In this document: one piece after another, positions 8,477 through 16,244 of the stretch | How positions within the stretch are numbered: position 1 is the stretch's first letter | How the letters are laid out: every line of letters begins with the position of its first letter | Assembly: GCF_007671685.1 (NCBI RefSeq) | Contig: NZ_VCNL01000001.1 | Location: 885,261-949,260, forward strand | DNA length: 64,000 nucleotides | Source of the DNA: Halorubrum salsamenti | GTDB lineage: Archaea; Halobacteriota; Halobacteria; Halobacteriales; Haloferacaceae | Direction: 5' to 3' | The notes under the pieces: model-generated | Database searches by the model: none | The model's input: only the letters and a program-made list of their open reading frames with translations | What the model was told of the DNA's origin: nothing | Position numbers and translations under genes: made by a program

Positions 8477-9418
8477 TCAGCGCGCTCGGAGAACGTCCTC
8501 GATGCCGACGTAGGCGGCGATCTCGTGGCGTTCGAGCACGAGGAAGCCGGCGAGGATCGCGACGAAGCCGATGATCGCCTCCGCCTCGATCAGGCTGCCG
8601 AGCAGGACCCAGCTCCCGACCGCGGCGACGACCGGCTCCGCGTAGCCGACGAGGTGGAGCTGGGCCGGGCCGACCTCGTCGAGCAGCGCGAAGTAGATCA
8701 GGAACGCGACGACGCCCGACAGCAGCGTGAGGTACGACAGCGAGGCGATCGACGTCGCGTTCCAGACTATCGCCCCGGGCGACTCGCCGAGCAGGGCGGC
8801 GCCGCCGAGCAGCATGCCGGCGCCGGAGACCATCGCCCACCCCTGCAGCGCGGCGATCGGGAGGTCGGTGCGGAGCGGGCGGAGCAGCACCGCGCCCAGC
8901 GAGAAGGCGACCGCGCCGGCGAACGCGAGCCCGACCCCGAGCAGGGCGGTGCTGCCGAGCCCCGCCTCCGTCGGGTCGGCGATCACGATCACGCCGAGGA
9001 TCCCGAGCGCGAACCCGCCGATCTCGAAGGGTCCGAGCCGCTCGTTCGGGAGGAGGACGGCCGCGAACGTAGCGGTCAGCACCGGCGCGAGGCTCACGAC
9101 CACGGCGGCGACCCCGCCCGAGATGTGGAGTTCGGCGACGTACAGCAGGCCGTGGTACGCGGCGATCACGAAGGCGCCGGCGACGGCGACGCCGAGCCAC
9201 TCGTCGCGGCCCCGGGGGACCGACCTCCCGGACGTGACCGCGGCGAAGCCCAACACGATCGCGCCGGCGACGGCGTAGCGCACGCCGGCGAACAGCAGCG
9301 GCGGGAAGTAGTGCAGTCCGGCCTCGATGGCGACGAAGGAGGTGCCCCACAGGGTCGCGAGGAGGACGAAGGCGGCAACGATCGATTCGGGAGTGGAAAT
9401 GAAGTTCCGCAGATTCAT
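8477..9418 (-). CDS. EamA/DMT-family permease, probable metabolite exporter
   Basis: DMT-superfamily EamA proteins have ten membrane helices in two repeats and mostly export amino acids or other metabolites. The 313-residue product has the normal length. The start of repeat 1 is FVLLATLWGTSFVAIEAGL and the repeat-1 end is GGVAAVVVSLAPVLTATFAAV. The repeat-2 counterpart is YLTLLSGVVAFLIYFALLDEVGPAQLHLVGYAEPVVAAV. It is divergent from an Lrp-type regulator at 9602, a common exporter/regulator pairing. A near-perfect palindrome sits over its promoter at 9441-9462, so control by that regulator is likely but not shown. The substrate is unknown. Confidence 0.9.
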   Translation of the reverse strand: MNLRNFISTPESIVAAFVLLATLWGTSFVAIEAGLHYFPPLLFAGVRYAVAGAIVLGFAAVTSGRSVPRGRDEWLGVAVAGAFVIAAYHGLLYVAELHISGGVAAVVVSLAPVLTATFAAVLLPNERLGPFEIGGFALGILGVIVIADPTEAGLGSTALLGVGLAFAGAVAFSLGAVLLRPLRTDLPIAALQGWAMVSGAGMLLGGAALLGESPGAIVWNATSIASLSYLTLLSGVVAFLIYFALLDEVGPAQLHLVGYAEPVVAAVGSWVLLGSLIEAEAIIGFVAILAGFLVLERHEIAAYVGIEDVLRAR

Positions 9419-9440
9419 TGACTATCTATCCGAAATTGGA

Positions 9441-9462
9441 AGAGATAGTTAAACTATACTCT
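9441..9462. promoter_or_regulatory. Palindrome over the DMT transporter promoter, candidate Lrp operator
   Basis: ATAGTT-A-AACTAT is a perfect 6-bp inverted repeat at 9445-9457. AGAG and CTCT flank it, with one extra base on the right arm. It lies 27-39 nt upstream of the transporter ATG at 9418, where the TATA box of a leaderless gene is expected. A protein bound here would block TBP. Confidence 0.45.
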
Positions 9463-9568
9463 CGATCTCTCGCTGGTCTGGGATGAACAATCAGACATAC
9501 GAATCAGATGCGATTCGGTCCCCGAAATGAGTGCTAATTTTGAATTCTGCTTCAACTATATCGGTCGC

Positions 9569-9577
9569 AATATATAA
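9569..9577 (+). promoter_or_regulatory. TATA box of the Lrp-family regulator
   Basis: The sequence aatatataac lies about 25-33 nt upstream of the ATG at 9602, consistent with a leaderless or nearly leaderless mRNA. Confidence 0.55.
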
Positions 9578-9601
9578 CAGACCATCACGCAAACGGGAGG
9601 T

Positions 9602-10084
9602 ATGGACGAGCGCGACGTGCGGCTGTTGAAGGCGATCTCGGACCTCGGCACCGGGAGCCCCGAGCGGCTCCACGAAGAGACCGACATTCCGGTGTCGACG
9701 ATCCACTACCGGCTGAACAACCTCCGGGAGGACGGCGTGATCGAGAACGACCTGTACGACCTCGACCACGAGGCGCTCGGGCTCGGCGTCACGGTGATCG
9801 TCGAGGTGCTCGCGAGCTACGAGGGGCCCTACGAGGAGTTCGCTGAGGAACTGCTCGCCGTGGAGGGCGTGACGGAGGCGTTCTTCACGATGGGCGAGAC
9901 CGACTTCGTCGTCCTCGCGCGACTGTCGTCGTCGGACACCGTCGAGCGCCTCATCAGCGACTTCGAGGCGATCCCGGAGGTCGAGCGCACGAACTCGACG
10001 TTCACGATCGCCACCCTGCGCGACGAGCCGCGCGCGCCGGCGACGTACGACCTCGACACGCTGATCGAGGAGCTGACGGACTGA
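9602..10084 (+). CDS. Lrp/AsnC family transcriptional regulator
   Basis: The 160-residue product has the Lrp layout. An N-terminal helix-turn-helix spans about residues 1-50 (MDERDVRLLKAISDLGTG, then IPVSTIHYRLNNLREDGVIE). An AsnC/RAM ligand-binding domain spans about residues 65-150 (GVTVIVEVLASYEG, EAFFTMGETDFVVLARLSS). Such proteins form dimers to octamers and respond to amino acids. It is divergent from the DMT permease at 8477-9418, with 183 bp of AT-rich DNA holding both promoters and a palindrome. I infer that it regulates that permease and possibly itself. Structured repeat E1 follows downstream. Confidence 0.92.
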   Translation: MDERDVRLLKAISDLGTGSPERLHEETDIPVSTIHYRLNNLREDGVIENDLYDLDHEALGLGVTVIVEVLASYEGPYEEFAEELLAVEGVTEAFFTMGETDFVVLARLSSSDTVERLISDFEAIPEVERTNSTFTIATLRDEPRAPATYDLDTLIEELTD

Positions 10085-10161
10085 GGAAGCGTTCTCGCTG
10101 GGGCAACGGCGGCATTTTTAAGCATAATTGGGAGAAGGGCGGTCACTTATTGACAGAGGTG

Positions 10162-10527
10162 CGGTGGCGCGTGCCTCCGAGCGCCCCCAGGGCGCGAGGA
10201 GCACGCGCGAGGGAGTCAGTCGCCGGAGCAACGCGGAGGCGACTGACGAGGCTGGGGAGGTGTGAGGCTGTGCGGTGCGGGCGGGTGGGACTCAGAGGGG
10301 CAGTCGCGAGGGCGAAGCACGCTGCAGCAAGCACCGCAGCGAGCAACGCGAGCGAGGAGCGTGGTTCGAGAGAGCTTTGCTCTCTCGTCATCGCCAGAAA
10401 TCGGTGATTTCTGGCTAGCAGTCAGAACGCTTTGCGTTCTGACGACATCACGAAAGGCGCGCAGCGCCTTTCGAACGACAGCAAAGCGCGCGAGTCGTCG
10501 CGACTGGGGCTTTGGAGGTCTTCACCG
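10162..10527 (+). repeat. Structured repeat E1 (candidate noncoding RNA or MITE-like element)
   Basis: E1 belongs to a five-member family (E1-E5). It is bounded by CGGTG (10162-10166) and CACCG (10523-10527), which can pair as a closing helix. Inside are stem P1 (GCGCGTGC/GCACGCGC with inner GCGCCC/GGGCGC), stem P2 (TCAGTCGCC/GGCGACTGA) and long stem P3 (CAGTCGCGA 10301-10309 with TCGCGACTG 10498-10506). The shared unpaired blocks GAGGCTGGGGAGGTGTGAGG and CTGGGGCTTTGGAGGT are present. Unlike the other copies, the P3 loop is enlarged by four consecutive perfect hairpins of 9-10 bp, each with a 3-nt loop (10367-10473). It fills the 488 bp between the convergent Lrp regulator and gatE. No credible protein is encoded. 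Confidence 0.6.
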
Positions 10528-10572
10528 TCGAGTCATCGATCGCGTATAGACAGCCACACCACACGCCGAGAT

Positions 10573-12456
10573 CTACGACCGCTTGCCGATCTCCTCGCGG
10601 AGCACGTCGGAGACGACCTCGCCGTCGGCCTTCCCGCGGAGCGCGCCCATCGCCTCACCCATCAGGCCGGAGAAGGCGCCCATCCCCTCCTCCTCGATCT
10701 GATCGGCGTTGCGCTCGACGACCTCCACCACGGCCTCTCGGACCTCGTCCTCGCTCACGCCCGAGAGCCCGGCCTCCTCGACCGCCTCGGCCGCCGACAG
10801 CTCGGGGTTCTCGGCGAGCGTCGTCAACACTTCCGGAACGCCCTCCTTCGCGAGGTCGCCGTCCTCGACGAGGTCGAACAGGTCGAGGAACTGCTCGTCG
10901 GTCAGGTTCTCGACGGGCGCCCCCTCCCGGCGGATCTCCGTCGTCGTCGACTCCAGCGTCGACGCGGCGAAGGTGGGGTCGACGCCGCGGTCGACCGCGG
11001 TCTCGAACAGGGGGAACCGCTGGCCGAACGCGACCTGCTCGGCGAGGCCGGCGTCGAGCCCGAACTCGTCGGCGTACCGCTCGGCCTTCTCGTCGAGGAG
11101 TTCCGGCCGGTCCACGTCGGAGGGGTCCGGCTCGACCGGCGGCACGTCCGTCTCGGGGTACATCCGCGCCGCGCCCGGCAGGGGCCGGAGGTACCGCGTC
11201 GTCCCGTCGTCGTTCGCGCCGCGGGTCTCCTCGGGGACGCCCTCGATCGCGGTCTCCGCACGCTCGGCGGCCGCCTCGATCGCGAGGTCGGCGGTCTCCG
11301 GGTCGGCCGCGACGATGGCGACCGCGTCGCCCTCGCCGGCGCCGACCGCGTCGCGGAGGGCGTCGACCTCCGCCTCGGTCACGCCGTACGCCGGCAGCTC
11401 GTCGGTGTGGAAGATGCCGCCCGCGCCGTGGCGCTTGGCGTGGTCGGACAGCTCGGTGCCGAGCCGGCGGTCCGGCTGGATCTCGCGGCCGACGAGCCCG
11501 TCGAAGCCGAACAGGGGGACCGCGGTGACCTTCCCGCCCGCGTCGAGCGCGCCGCGGATGACGCCCGACTCGGTGTCGGCGAAGGTGTCGGTCACGTCAG
11601 AGACCTCGCCGACGCTCGCGTCGCGCTCGCGGAGTTCGTCGCGGATTTCGAGCAGTTCGGCCTGCCGTCCGACCTCGCCGCGGACGATGTCCTCGATGCC
11701 CTGCAGGTCCTGTACCCCTTTCACCTCGACGCGGGCGCCGTCGGCGATGGAGACGTTCACGTCCTGCCGGATCGTGCCGAGCCCGCGCTTGACCGCGCCG
11801 GTCGACCGGAGCAGCATCCCGATGCGCGCAGCGGCCTCGCGAGCGCCCTCGGGGCTCCGAATGTCCGGACCCGTCCCGATCTCGACGAGGGGGACGCCGA
11901 GCCGGTCGAGCGAGTAGACGACGCCCTCCTCGGTCTCCTCGACGCGCTTTGCCGACTCCTCTTCGAGCATGAGGTCCGCGATCGAGACGCGTCCCTCGCT
12001 CGTCTCGATCTCGCCCGCCTGTCCGAGCAGGATCGAACGCTGGAACCCGGAGGTGTTCGAGCCGTCGATGACGAGCTTGCGCATGACGTGCGCCTGATCG
12101 ACCACGGAGATGTCGAGGAGGTCGGCGATCTGGAGCGCCACGGAGAGGGCCTCGCTATCGACGCGGCGCGGCGGCTCGTCGTCCTCCTCGACGAGGCAGG
12201 TGGTGTCGTACGCGAGATAGGTGAACTCGCGGTCGACGCGGCTCTCCTCCATCGCGGCGTCGTCGAGTTCGCCGAGTTCGCTCTTCGTCGGATGGAGGCG
12301 GCGGTTGATCTCGCGGTCGGACTCCTCGGGGTCGCGTTCGACGGTCGGGGAGTCGCAGAACAGCTTCGTCGCCGTGTCGAGCTGCTGGTGGATCTCCAGC
12401 CCGGCGACGAGCCCCAGCTCCTCGTAATCGTACTCGGGGGTCGCGTCCGTACTCAT
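10573..12456 (-). CDS. gatE: Glutamyl-tRNA(Gln) amidotransferase subunit E
   Basis: GatDE converts Glu-tRNA(Gln) to Gln-tRNA(Gln) in archaea; GatE holds the kinase/transamidase site and binds the tRNA. The 627-residue protein has the expected length. It starts MSTDATPEYDYEELGLVAG and then LEIHQQLDTATKLFC, the GatB/GatE family signature. The GAD-type insert that distinguishes GatE from GatB is present in the middle, and the helical YqeY-like tail ends in GLMGEAMGALRGKADGEVV. The GatD partner is not in the window. The 3' end faces repeat E1, and its promoter region is close to repeat E2. Confidence 0.95.
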   Translation of the reverse strand: MSTDATPEYDYEELGLVAGLEIHQQLDTATKLFCDSPTVERDPEESDREINRRLHPTKSELGELDDAAMEESRVDREFTYLAYDTTCLVEEDDEPPRRVDSEALSVALQIADLLDISVVDQAHVMRKLVIDGSNTSGFQRSILLGQAGEIETSEGRVSIADLMLEEESAKRVEETEEGVVYSLDRLGVPLVEIGTGPDIRSPEGAREAAARIGMLLRSTGAVKRGLGTIRQDVNVSIADGARVEVKGVQDLQGIEDIVRGEVGRQAELLEIRDELRERDASVGEVSDVTDTFADTESGVIRGALDAGGKVTAVPLFGFDGLVGREIQPDRRLGTELSDHAKRHGAGGIFHTDELPAYGVTEAEVDALRDAVGAGEGDAVAIVAADPETADLAIEAAAERAETAIEGVPEETRGANDDGTTRYLRPLPGAARMYPETDVPPVEPDPSDVDRPELLDEKAERYADEFGLDAGLAEQVAFGQRFPLFETAVDRGVDPTFAASTLESTTTEIRREGAPVENLTDEQFLDLFDLVEDGDLAKEGVPEVLTTLAENPELSAAEAVEEAGLSGVSEDEVREAVVEVVERNADQIEEEGMGAFSGLMGEAMGALRGKADGEVVSDVLREEIGKRS

Positions 12457-12549
12457 TACGCCTCACTCCGGCGGCGCGGGACTAAAAGGGTGGCAGTTCG
12501 CGCGGGCGATGCGGATCGAGACCACTGATGTTGTTTATAAATGACGGGA

Positions 12550-12702
12550 CGGTGGCGCGTGCCTGTGAGCGTCCCCGTGGGACGCGAGCAGCACGCGCGA
12601 GGGAGTCGCGAGCAGAGAGGGACCTCCGGTCCCTCATGCAGCCGGCGCGCAGCGCCGGCGACGAAGCGAGCGACAAGGCTGGGGCTTTGGAGGTGTTCAC
12701 CG
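12550..12702 (+). repeat. Structured repeat E2 (short variant)
   Basis: E2 is the shortest member of the family. CGGTG (12550-12554) and CACCG (12698-12702) form the closing helix. P1 is intact (GCGCGTGC/GCACGCGC around GCGTCCC/GGGACGC). The middle block carrying GAGGTGTGAGG and the CAAAGGGGCAG region is missing. It is replaced by two perfect hairpins, GAGGGACC-tcc-GGTCCCTC and GCCGGCGC-gca-GCGCCGGC, both with 3-nt loops. The 3' block GGCTGGGGCTTTGGAGG is kept. A TATA-like tttataaa precedes it at 12534-12541. It lies between the 5' end of gatE and tRNA-Leu. Confidence 0.5.
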
Positions 12703-12730
12703 GCGATCGATAGTCACTATTTATAAGCGA

Positions 12731-12755
12731 GCGGCTGGGGCTTTGGAAGTATCCG
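12731..12755 (+). repeat. Isolated 3'-end fragment of the E-family repeat
   Basis: The block GCGGCTGGGGCTTTGGAAGT, the 3' signature of the E family, occurs again 30 bp beyond E2 and directly after a TTATAA. It has no 5' half, so it looks like a deletion remnant or a duplicated end. Confidence 0.4.
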
Positions 12756-12874
12756 TCGCGTTACCGAACAGAATCGAGTACAGTCGTCGCTCGTCGCGTA
12801 GCGACCGAAAGGAATTATGCGTGGGTGCTGTCGTAGAGACAACACCGTGCATCGTGGGGGTGTACCCCGTGCGA

Positions 12875-12959
12875 TGCGTGGGACCGGATTTGAACCGGCG
12901 GACCTCTACAGGACAGCGCCCTCAACGCTGCGCCGTTGGCCTGGCTTGGCTACCCACGC
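12875..12959 (-). tRNA. tRNA-Leu (anticodon GAG)
   Basis: On the minus strand the acceptor arms GCGTGGG and CCCACGC pair over 7 bp. The anticodon stem CAGCG/CGCTG encloses the loop TTGAGGG, giving anticodon GAG (Leu, codons CUC/CUU). A long variable arm (about 13 nt, starting TCCTGTAGAGG) is typical of tRNA-Leu. The T arm is GCCGGTTCAAATCCGGT, with the TTCAAAT loop. No intron is seen, and the CCA end is not encoded. Length is 85 nt. A TATA-like TTTTAATTAG lies about 40 nt upstream, shared with the divergent gene at 13027. Confidence 0.95.
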
Positions 12960-12996
12960 TCGCGGTGTTCTGTCGCGTCTCCACGTACCCTTCCCC

Positions 12997-13005
12997 TAAT
13001 TAAAA
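12997..13005. promoter_or_regulatory. Shared divergent TATA element for tRNA-Leu and the DUF420 gene
   Basis: The symmetric sequence ctaattaaaa lies about 40 nt upstream of the tRNA-Leu 5' end on the minus strand. It lies 22-30 nt upstream of the GTG at 13027 on the plus strand. One AT block could serve both directions. Confidence 0.4.
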
Positions 13006-13026
13006 GCCCTTCCATTCGGCCGGACC

Positions 13027-13695
13027 GTGACGGAGGTTGCCACCGATCGAGAGGACGCACGCGACGAGCCACCCGCCGGGACCGGGTCGTCGAAACCGGC
13101 ACGCGTTTGGGAGTGGCGTCCCACCGATCGCAACATGTCCGAATGGGCCCGCGAGAACGTCCCGTTGCTGACCGCTCTCCTGTCTGCTGCCGCGCTCGCG
13201 CTCGTGTTCGGCGCCGTCGGCGGCGCGATTCCGAGCAACGTGCTTCCCCGCGCGAGCGACGCCGTCCTCGCCGCACTCCCACATCTCAACGCCGCGATCT
13301 CCGCCGCCGCGATCACCACCATCCTGCTCGGCTGGCGGGCGATCTCCCGGGGGAACGTCGGTCGCCACAAGGCGCTCATGCTCTCGTCGTTCGGGCTGTT
13401 CGTCGCGTTCCTCGTCAGCTACCTCTACCGGCTGATCCTCGTCGGGACCGTCGAGTTCCCCGGCCCGGAGACCGTCTACACCTACGTCTACCTCCCGTTC
13501 CTCGCGATCCACGTCCTGCTCGCGATCGCCTGCGTCCCGTTCGTCTTCTACGCACTGCTGCTCGCCGCCACCCGCCCGTACGAGGATCTGTACCACACCC
13601 GGCACGCGCAGGTCGGCTCCGTCGCCGCGGCCCTCTGGCTGATCTCCTTCACGATGGGGATCGGCGTCTACCTCATGCTGCATCACGTCTTCTGA
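13027..13695 (+). CDS. DUF420 family membrane protein
   Basis: DUF420 proteins have four to five membrane helices and are often found near terminal oxidases or copper proteins; their role is unproven. The 222-residue product has a charged head and then hydrophobic segments starting LLTALLSAAALALVFGAVGG (about residue 47). These include the conserved histidines HLNAAISAAAITTILLGW, NVGRHKALMLSSF and LAIHVLLAIACVPFVFYALL. The GTG start at 13027 fits a TATA block 22-30 nt upstream. The alternative ATG at 13135 would drop the hydrophilic head. It is convergent with a halocyanin gene, which supports a link to respiratory copper chemistry. Confidence 0.82.
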   Translation: MTEVATDREDARDEPPAGTGSSKPARVWEWRPTDRNMSEWARENVPLLTALLSAAALALVFGAVGGAIPSNVLPRASDAVLAALPHLNAAISAAAITTILLGWRAISRGNVGRHKALMLSSFGLFVAFLVSYLYRLILVGTVEFPGPETVYTYVYLPFLAIHVLLAIACVPFVFYALLLAATRPYEDLYHTRHAQVGSVAAALWLISFTMGIGVYLMLHHVF

Positions 13696-13744
13696 CGCGG
13701 AAAGAACACTGACGCGGAAGGCAACAGCCGGTCGACGGCTCGCG

Positions 13745-14443
13745 CTATTCCTCGTTCGCCATCTTGTGGGCGGCGTAGAACAGCGGGACGAGCAGCGCGC
13801 CGGCGAAGCCGAAGCCGAGCGCGAGCGCGCCGATGTCGCTGGCGGTGAGATCGCGGCCACCGGACCCGCCGTCGGACGCGTTCCCGCCGTCGGTCGCGTT
13901 CCCGCCGTCAGTTTGGTTTCCGCCCGACCCGCCGTCGCCCCCGTCGCCCTCGTCACCGCCGGGCGTCACGAGGTCGTCGTCGACCGATCCGACCGCGACC
14001 GCGCCCTTCATCCCGACCGCCTCGTGCGGGGTGCAGGCGTAGTTGAACGTGTCGCCGTCTTCGGCGTCGGCGAAGGTGTACTCGAAGGTGTACCCCTCCT
14101 CGCTGACCGTCTCGCCGCTGTCGAACGTCCCGTCCTCGGCGACGACGTTGTGGCCGCCCCCCTGGCCGGTCCACTCCCAGACGACCGTCGTCCCGGGATC
14201 GATCAGGATCGCCGCCGGCCCGAACTTGAGGCCGTCGACCGCGCCGACGTCGACCGTGACCTCGTCCTGCCCGGTGTAGTCGTAGGTGCCGTCGTAGTTG
14301 TCGACGTCGTCCAGCCAGCCGTCGTACTGGGCCGCTACCCCGCCGGAGCCGGCAGCGAGGCCCGTCGCGGCGGCGGCCCCCGCGGCGCCGGCCCTGAAGA
14401 GTCCGCGGCGACTCATCGTCGTCTCGTCGGCGTCGGATGTCAT
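13745..14443 (-). CDS. Halocyanin-type blue copper protein with C-terminal membrane anchor
   Basis: Halocyanins are exported type-1 copper proteins that carry electrons on the outer face of the membrane. The 232-residue product has a twin-arginine signal (MSRRGLFRAGAAGAAAATGL). The copper ligands are visible as GGGHNVV (His near residue 98) and NYACTPHEAVGM (Cys, His and Met around 136-144). A low-complexity linker (GDGGDGGSGGNQTDGGNATD) leads to a C-terminal helix (IGALALGFGFAGALLVPLFY) and a short charged end. The N-x-T/S sites in the linker could be glycosylated. It is convergent with the DUF420 gene. Confidence 0.93.
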   Translation of the reverse strand: MTSDADETTMSRRGLFRAGAAGAAAATGLAAGSGGVAAQYDGWLDDVDNYDGTYDYTGQDEVTVDVGAVDGLKFGPAAILIDPGTTVVWEWTGQGGGHNVVAEDGTFDSGETVSEEGYTFEYTFADAEDGDTFNYACTPHEAVGMKGAVAVGSVDDDLVTPGGDEGDGGDGGSGGNQTDGGNATDGGNASDGGSGGRDLTASDIGALALGFGFAGALLVPLFYAAHKMANEE

Positions 14444-14466
14444 ACGCGTATCTCCCGGCGTGGGCG

Positions 14467-14476
14467 TATTTAAATT
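14467..14476 (-). promoter_or_regulatory. TATA box of the halocyanin gene
   Basis: The sequence tatttaaatt lies 24-33 nt upstream of the ATG at 14443 on the minus strand, consistent with a leaderless mRNA. Confidence 0.6.
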
Positions 14477-14596
14477 CCCGATTCCACCGCCCGGGCCGCG
14501 AGAACGCGACGGCGGACGGAACGCGGCCGGGACGCGGGACGAAACGCGGCCGGGATGCGGGACGAAACGCGATCGAGATACGGGACGACGGCCCGA

Positions 14597-16096
14597 TCAG
14601 TCGTCGGCCGGCGTCGCGCCGGGCGCGGTCCCCTCGATATCGCGGTCCGCCTCCTCTCCCTCCACGTCGAACGGGTACTCCCCGGTGACGCACCCCAGAC
14701 AGAGGTCAGCGCGGCTCTCCCCGAGCGCGTCGGCGACCGCGTCGATCGAGAGGTACGACAGCGAGTCCGCGCCGACCTCCTCCCGGATCTCTTCGGTGGA
14801 GGCGTCGGCGGCGATCAGCTCCTCGCGGGTCGCCATGTCGATGCCGAAGTAGCAGGGCGCGATAATGGCCGGCGCGCCGATCCGGAGGTGGACCTCCTCC
14901 GCGCCCGCCTCGCGGACCAGCTCGACGAGCTGGGTCGAGGTGGTCCCCCGAACGATCGAGTCGTCGATGATGGTGACCGACTTGCCCTCGACGGTCGACC
15001 TGATCGGGTTGAGCTTCAGTCGGACCGCGCGCTCCCGCTCGTCTTGGGTCGGCATGATGAACGTGCGGCCGACGTAGCGGTTCTTCATCAGCCCCTCGGC
15101 GAACTCGATGCCGACGTCGCTCTCGGGGCGTGGTTCTCCGTCCTCGGTCGTCTCGCCGGCGGCGTCGGCGTAGCCGGAGGCGAACGCCCGCCCCGAGTCC
15201 GGAACGGGCATCACCACGTCCGACTCGACGCCGGACTCCTCCCAGAGCTTCCGGCCGAGCTTCCGGCGCACCTCGTACACGAGGTTCTCGTCGATCACGG
15301 AGTCGGGACGGGCGAAGTAGACGTGTTCGAAGAAGCAGTGGGCGGTCGACTCGCGTTCGACCAGCTGATACGTGTCGTAGCCGCTTCCGTCGGGATCCAG
15401 AACGACCAGCTCGCCCGGACGAACGTCGCGGATCAGCTCCCCGTCGAGGGTGTCGATCGCGGCCGACTCGCTGGCGAGCACGTAGCCGCCGTCGATCTTC
15501 CCGAGACACAGCGGGCGGTTCCCGAGGGGGTCTCGCACCCCGAGCACCGTGTCGTCGTGGGTGATCGCCAGCGAGTAGGAGCCGTGGATGCGGTTCATCG
15601 TGTGTTTGACCGCCCGCACGAGGTCCTCTTCGAGGAGGTTGCGCGCGAGGTCGTGGGCGATCACCTCGGTGTCGCCGTCGGAGGTGAACGCGTGGCCCGC
15701 CGCCGCGAGCTCCTCGCGCACCTCGTCGGCGTTGACGAGGTTCCCGTTGTGCGAGAGCCCGAGCGATCCGGACTTGAACGAGACCGAGAAGGGCTGCGCG
15801 CAGCTCTTGTCGAGGCTGCCGGCGGTCGGGTACCGGACGTGACCGATGCCGGTGCCGCCGGACAGCGACTCCAGGTCGCCCTCGTCGAACGCGTCGCCGA
15901 CGAGCCCGCGCTCGACGTGGCTGTGCTGTTGGAACCCGTCGTGCGTGACGATCCCCGCGGACTCCTGTCCCCGGTGTTGGAGCGCGTACAGCGCGTAGTA
16001 CAGCGGTCGCGCGGCCTCGCGGTCAGCGAGCGAGACGCCGACGACGCCGCACTTCTCTCGCGGCTCGTCAGCGGTGTTGTCCCCACCGGCTTGCAT
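14597..16096 (-). CDS. purF: Amidophosphoribosyltransferase
   Basis: PurF makes 5-phosphoribosylamine from PRPP and glutamine, the first committed step of purine synthesis. The 499-residue protein has a 15-residue propeptide before the catalytic Cys16 (EKCGVVGVS). The glutaminase loop ALQHRGQESAGIVTHDG follows. The PRPP-binding motif VTIIDDSIVRGTTS lies near residue 365. Near the C-terminus DLCLGCVTGEYPFD supplies cysteines of the kind that bind a [4Fe-4S] cluster in Bacillus-type enzymes. It stands alone, with no other pur genes nearby. A TATA box (gtttttatc) is 25-34 nt upstream. Confidence 0.97.
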   Translation of the reverse strand: MQAGGDNTADEPREKCGVVGVSLADREAARPLYYALYALQHRGQESAGIVTHDGFQQHSHVERGLVGDAFDEGDLESLSGGTGIGHVRYPTAGSLDKSCAQPFSVSFKSGSLGLSHNGNLVNADEVREELAAAGHAFTSDGDTEVIAHDLARNLLEEDLVRAVKHTMNRIHGSYSLAITHDDTVLGVRDPLGNRPLCLGKIDGGYVLASESAAIDTLDGELIRDVRPGELVVLDPDGSGYDTYQLVERESTAHCFFEHVYFARPDSVIDENLVYEVRRKLGRKLWEESGVESDVVMPVPDSGRAFASGYADAAGETTEDGEPRPESDVGIEFAEGLMKNRYVGRTFIMPTQDERERAVRLKLNPIRSTVEGKSVTIIDDSIVRGTTSTQLVELVREAGAEEVHLRIGAPAIIAPCYFGIDMATREELIAADASTEEIREEVGADSLSYLSIDAVADALGESRADLCLGCVTGEYPFDVEGEEADRDIEGTAPGATPADD

Positions 16097-16120
16097 ATAC
16101 TCGTCGGTGGGGCGTGAGTC

Positions 16121-16130
16121 GATAAAAACC
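16121..16130 (-). promoter_or_regulatory. TATA box of purF
   Basis: On the minus strand ggtttttatc lies 25-34 nt upstream of the purF ATG. A further TTTAAAC at about 16154-16161 could be a second, upstream promoter. Confidence 0.5.
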
Positions 16131-16244
16131 CTCGTGTTCGTGGCACAATGGTCCGTTTAAACTGCAGAAGTATGCATAGGTGTGGATCGGACGCGGCTAG
16201 TTCCCCGACGCGATAGGGGTCACATCCCTCCCGCGGCGACCCTC

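Noticed and set aside
10162..10527. E repeats as RNase P RNA, SRP RNA or a CRISPR array
   Set aside because: None of the conserved cores of RNase P or SRP RNA is present, copies are multiple and of variable length, and there is no regular repeat-spacer pattern.
10150..12528. Short and long plus-strand frames starting inside repeat E1 and running over gatE
   Set aside because: They change with each copy of the repeat and continue antisense to gatE. No protein is conserved between copies.
12534..12541. The TATA-like box just before each E core as its promoter
   Set aside because: At a normal distance of about 25 bp the transcript would start inside stem P1 and lose the closing helix. Boxes further upstream in E1, E4 and E5 fit better, so the near boxes are not annotated as promoters.
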